Assembly (NCBI GenBank): GCA_003516705.1
Contig: DPCJ01000056.1
Coordinates: forward strand, 1-17,638
Direction: 5' to 3'
From: Prolixibacteraceae bacterium
GTDB taxonomy: Bacteria; Bacteroidota; Bacteroidia; Bacteroidales; Prolixibacteraceae
DNA length: 17,638 nucleotides
Both the position numbers and the translations under genes were made by a program. Numbering within the stretch: position 1 is the first letter of the stretch; every line of letters starts with the position of its first letter. Shown here in pieces: positions 15,510 to 17,638 of this stretch. The notes below the pieces were generated by a model. The model was not told where the DNA came from, made no database searches, and saw only the letters and a list, made by a program, of their open reading frames with translations.

Positions 15510-17102
15510 ATGGCTGATAATAAAAAAATTAAGACCGCATTAGTTTCGGTGTTTCACAAAGAAAACCTCGACAGGATAATATTGAAACTGAACGCTCTGA
15601 ATGTGAAAATTTTAAGTACCGGGGGAACAAAAAGTTTTATTGAATCGTTGGGAGTGCCTGTAACATCGGTAGAAAGTCTTACCGGGTATCCTTCGATTTT
15701 GGGCGGTCGGGTAAAAACACTTCATCCAAAAGTTTTTGGAGGAATTCTTTCCCGTCGTGATAATCAGGGTGACGTCAGTCAGCTTACAGAATACGATATT
15801 CCAGAAATCGACCTTGTTATTGTTGATTTGTATCCGTTTGAGAAAACAGTTGAATCGGGTGCCGAAGAACAGGAAATCATTGAGAAAATTGATATTGGTG
15901 GTATTTCGTTAATCAGGGCAGCAGCCAAAAATTTTGCTGACGTTGTGATTGTTCCATCTCAAAAAGAGTATGTTTCGTTGCTTGAATTGCTGGAGCAGAA
16001 TAATGGTAGCTTTTCGTTGACAGAACGTCGCTGGTTTGCACAAAGAGCTTTTTCTGTTTCATCGCATTACGACGCTGCGATTTTTGGTTATTTCAATGGT
16101 GGGACGGACGACAGTACAGAGAGAATCAGCCTGAATAATGGTGAAATTCTCAGGTATGGCGAAAACCCACACCAGAAAGCCACTTTCTTCAAATTTAGAA
16201 ATTCGCCACAGGAAGTTTCGCTGGCCAATGCACGTGTAATCCAGGGAAAGGCTCTTTCGTATAACAATATGCTCGATGCCGATGCAGCCTGGAAATCAGC
16301 CAGTGATGCTTTTCATTCAGTAAATCATATTCCGAATAAAGTTGCTGTTTCGGTAATTAAACACCTCAATCCATGTGGACTGGCAGTTACCGGAAACATA
16401 ACCGAATCGCTTGAATTTGCCTGGGAAGGCGATCCAATCAGCGCTTTTGGAAGTATCATCTGTTTTACCGATACTGTTACCAAAGAAGTTGCTGCATGGT
16501 TTGGTAATAAATTCGTGGAAATTATAATTGCGCCGAAATTCACCGATGAAGCGCTTGAAGTATTTAGCAGTAAGAAAAATCTGAGATTACTCGAAATACC
16601 GGTTAAAAACGAAATTACCGGTGAAAAGTTATATCGCTCGATTAGCGGCGGAATGCTGGTTCAGGATGAAGATGAAGGGATGGATCAACAGTTTGAAACA
16701 GTGACCAGTAAGTTGTTTGAACCCTCAAAAATGAATCTGGCCAAATTCGGTATCACAGCATGTAAACATTTAAAAAGCAATGCTATAGCTATTGTTACTG
16801 AAAACGAAAACGGTTCGTTTTGGCTAACCGGGGCAGGAATGGGGCAACCCAACCGGCTCGACAGTCTTCGCCAACTGACAATGCCTCGTTTCAGTACGAA
16901 AAAGGGTTTGGAGATTGGAAATTCTGTGCTCATTTCGGACGCATTTTTCCCGTTCCGCGACAGTATTGAAGCCGCCAATGAATATGGTGTTAAATATATT
17001 GTTGAACCGGGTGGAAGCATTCGCGACAATGAAGTGATTGAAGCATGCAATGAATTTGGTATTGCAATGGCCTTTACAGGTCGCAGGCATTTTAAACATT
17101 AA
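15510..17102 (+). CDS. purH: Bifunctional AICAR formyltransferase/IMP cyclohydrolase PurH
   Basis: PurH carries out the last two steps of de novo purine synthesis: 10-formyl-THF-dependent formylation of AICAR to FAICAR, then ring closure to IMP, in the cytoplasm. The 530-residue protein has the N-terminal MGS-like cyclohydrolase domain (about 5-150, with KILSTGGT and GGRVKTLHPKVFGGIL) and the C-terminal transformylase domain (about 200-530, with RYGENPHQKA, LSYNNMLDADAAW, the likely catalytic Lys284-His285 in VIKHLNPCG, and DPISAFGSI). It ends AFTGRRHFKH, close to the usual RHFRH terminus. Length is normal. ATG at 15510 gives the expected KTALVSVF start. mreB follows after 45 bases on the same strand and may be partly cotranscribed. 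Confidence 0.97.
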   Translation: MADNKKIKTALVSVFHKENLDRIILKLNALNVKILSTGGTKSFIESLGVPVTSVESLTGYPSILGGRVKTLHPKVFGGILSRRDNQGDVSQLTEYDIPEIDLVIVDLYPFEKTVESGAEEQEIIEKIDIGGISLIRAAAKNFADVVIVPSQKEYVSLLELLEQNNGSFSLTERRWFAQRAFSVSSHYDAAIFGYFNGGTDDSTERISLNNGEILRYGENPHQKATFFKFRNSPQEVSLANARVIQGKALSYNNMLDADAAWKSASDAFHSVNHIPNKVAVSVIKHLNPCGLAVTGNITESLEFAWEGDPISAFGSIICFTDTVTKEVAAWFGNKFVEIIIAPKFTDEALEVFSSKKNLRLLEIPVKNEITGEKLYRSISGGMLVQDEDEGMDQQFETVTSKLFEPSKMNLAKFGITACKHLKSNAIAIVTENENGSFWLTGAGMGQPNRLDSLRQLTMPRFSTKKGLEIGNSVLISDAFFPFRDSIEAANEYGVKYIVEPGGSIRDNEVIEACNEFGIAMAFTGRRHFKH

Positions 17103-17147
17103 TATTAATTTGATTCTTTTTAAAGAATAGATAATCAGTAAATTCAC

Positions 17148-17638
17148 ATGGGACTATTTTCATTTTTAACGCAGGAAATTGCCATCGATTTGGGAACGGC
17201 CAACACGATTATCATCTATAACGATAAAATTGTGGTTGACGAACCTTCGATTGTGGCCATCGATTTGAAAACCGAGAAAATGGTGGCAATTGGCGAAAAG
17301 GCCCGGCAAATGCAGGGAAAAACTCATGCCAACCTGAAAACAATAAGACCGTTGCGCGACGGAGTGATTGCCGACTTTAACGCTGCCGAGCAGATGATAA
17401 GGGGGATGATAAAAATGATCAATCCCAAGCCACGGATGTTTTCACCCGCGCTGAAAATGGTAATTTGCATTCCTTCGGGTAGTACTGAGGTTGAAATCCG
17501 TGCGGTGCGTGACTCATCGGAACATGCTGGTGGCCGGGAAGTTTATATGATATACGAACCTTTGGCAGCTGCCATTGGGATTGGCCTCGATGTTGAAGCG
17601 CCTGAAGGAAATATGGTGGTTGACATTGGGGGCGGAAC
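17148..17638 (+). CDS. mreB: Rod shape-determining protein MreB (5' part, runs off window)
   Basis: MreB is the bacterial actin homologue that forms membrane-bound filaments guiding lateral cell-wall synthesis. Only the first 163 codons are present; the gene continues past the window end. The ATG at 17148 opens MGLFSFLTQEIAIDLGTANT, with the phosphate-1 loop IDLGTANT (13-20), then EPSIVAID, IRPLRDGVIADF, KMVICIPSG, VRDSSEHAGGREVYMIYEP with LAAAIGIG, and the start of the phosphate-2 loop VVDIGGG at the end. In Bacteroidota mreB is usually followed by mreC, mreD, a penicillin-binding protein and rodA, which cannot be verified here. A 16-base A/T palindrome (17113-17128) lies in the gap after purH but lacks terminator features. 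Confidence 0.96.
   Translation, partial: MGLFSFLTQEIAIDLGTANTIIIYNDKIVVDEPSIVAIDLKTEKMVAIGEKARQMQGKTHANLKTIRPLRDGVIADFNAAEQMIRGMIKMINPKPRMFSPALKMVICIPSGSTEVEIRAVRDSSEHAGGREVYMIYEPLAAAIGIGLDVEAPEGNMVVDIGGG

Noticed and set aside
15346..15543. 65-residue plus-strand reading frame before purH
   Set aside because: It spans the inverted repeat and purH promoter, runs into the purH start in another frame, and has no recognisable protein features.
16685..17050. 121-residue minus-strand frame opposite purH
   Set aside because: It is fully inside the conserved transformylase domain of purH on the other strand and shows no family features.
17113..17128. 16-base A/T palindrome between purH and mreB as terminator
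   Set aside because: The stem has little GC, the loop is only two bases and no T-run follows, so it is not a credible terminator.
1..17638. Mobile element, prophage, CRISPR array or defence island
   Set aside because: No transposase, integrase, phage structural gene, direct-repeat array, target-site duplication or tRNA attachment site was seen; genes are mostly conserved core functions.

Overview
The window looks like core chromosome of a Bacteroidota bacterium, most likely class Bacteroidia near the Marinilabiliales/Prolixibacteraceae; that placement is inferred from gene families and style, not from a marker phylogeny. Signs are the AT-rich sequence, a Porin_10-type outer-membrane protein, SusC/HmuR-like TonB receptor architecture, a type IX secretion (T9SS) C-terminal sorting domain, HmuY-family proteins, mostly weak Shine-Dalgarno sites, and promoter-like TAnnTTTG octamers. 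No insertion sequence, phage gene, CRISPR array, tRNA or rRNA was seen.

Layout. (1) 1-3560, plus strand: a putative porin and, overlapping it by one base, an MltF-like lytic transglycosylase. (2) 3547-4167, minus: a NUDIX/CoA-pyrophosphatase-like hydrolase whose 3' end overlaps that of mltF by 14 bp. (3) 4181-8807, minus: a three-gene uptake operon read right to left: a T9SS-exported HmuY-like protein, a TonB-dependent receptor, and a HmuY-like lipoprotein, ended by a clear intrinsic terminator. A 32-bp interrupted palindrome lies just upstream of the first gene, and a small membrane-anchored orphan (8994-9338) precedes it on the same strand. (4) 9405-11678, minus: a UPF0104-type flippase-like membrane protein followed by a LolC/E-type ABC permease. 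(5) 11858-13985, plus: rsmA and mgtE, 4 bp apart. (6) 14012-15265, minus: a MacB-type permease without a neighbouring ATPase. (7) 15510-17638, plus: purH and the 5' part of mreB, which runs off the window.

Most of the window is housekeeping: envelope maintenance (porin, transglycosylase, Lol-type permease, flippase, mreB), ribosome maturation (rsmA), magnesium uptake (mgtE) and purine synthesis (purH). The most distinctive part is region 3. It encodes two HmuY relatives with the same internal motif layout but different delivery routes (T9SS secretion versus lipidation) on either side of one receptor. The simplest reading is a capture relay, probably for haem or a related tetrapyrrole, with the palindrome as a candidate operator. 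The ligand and regulator are inferences. No intergenic stretch exceeds 300 bases.
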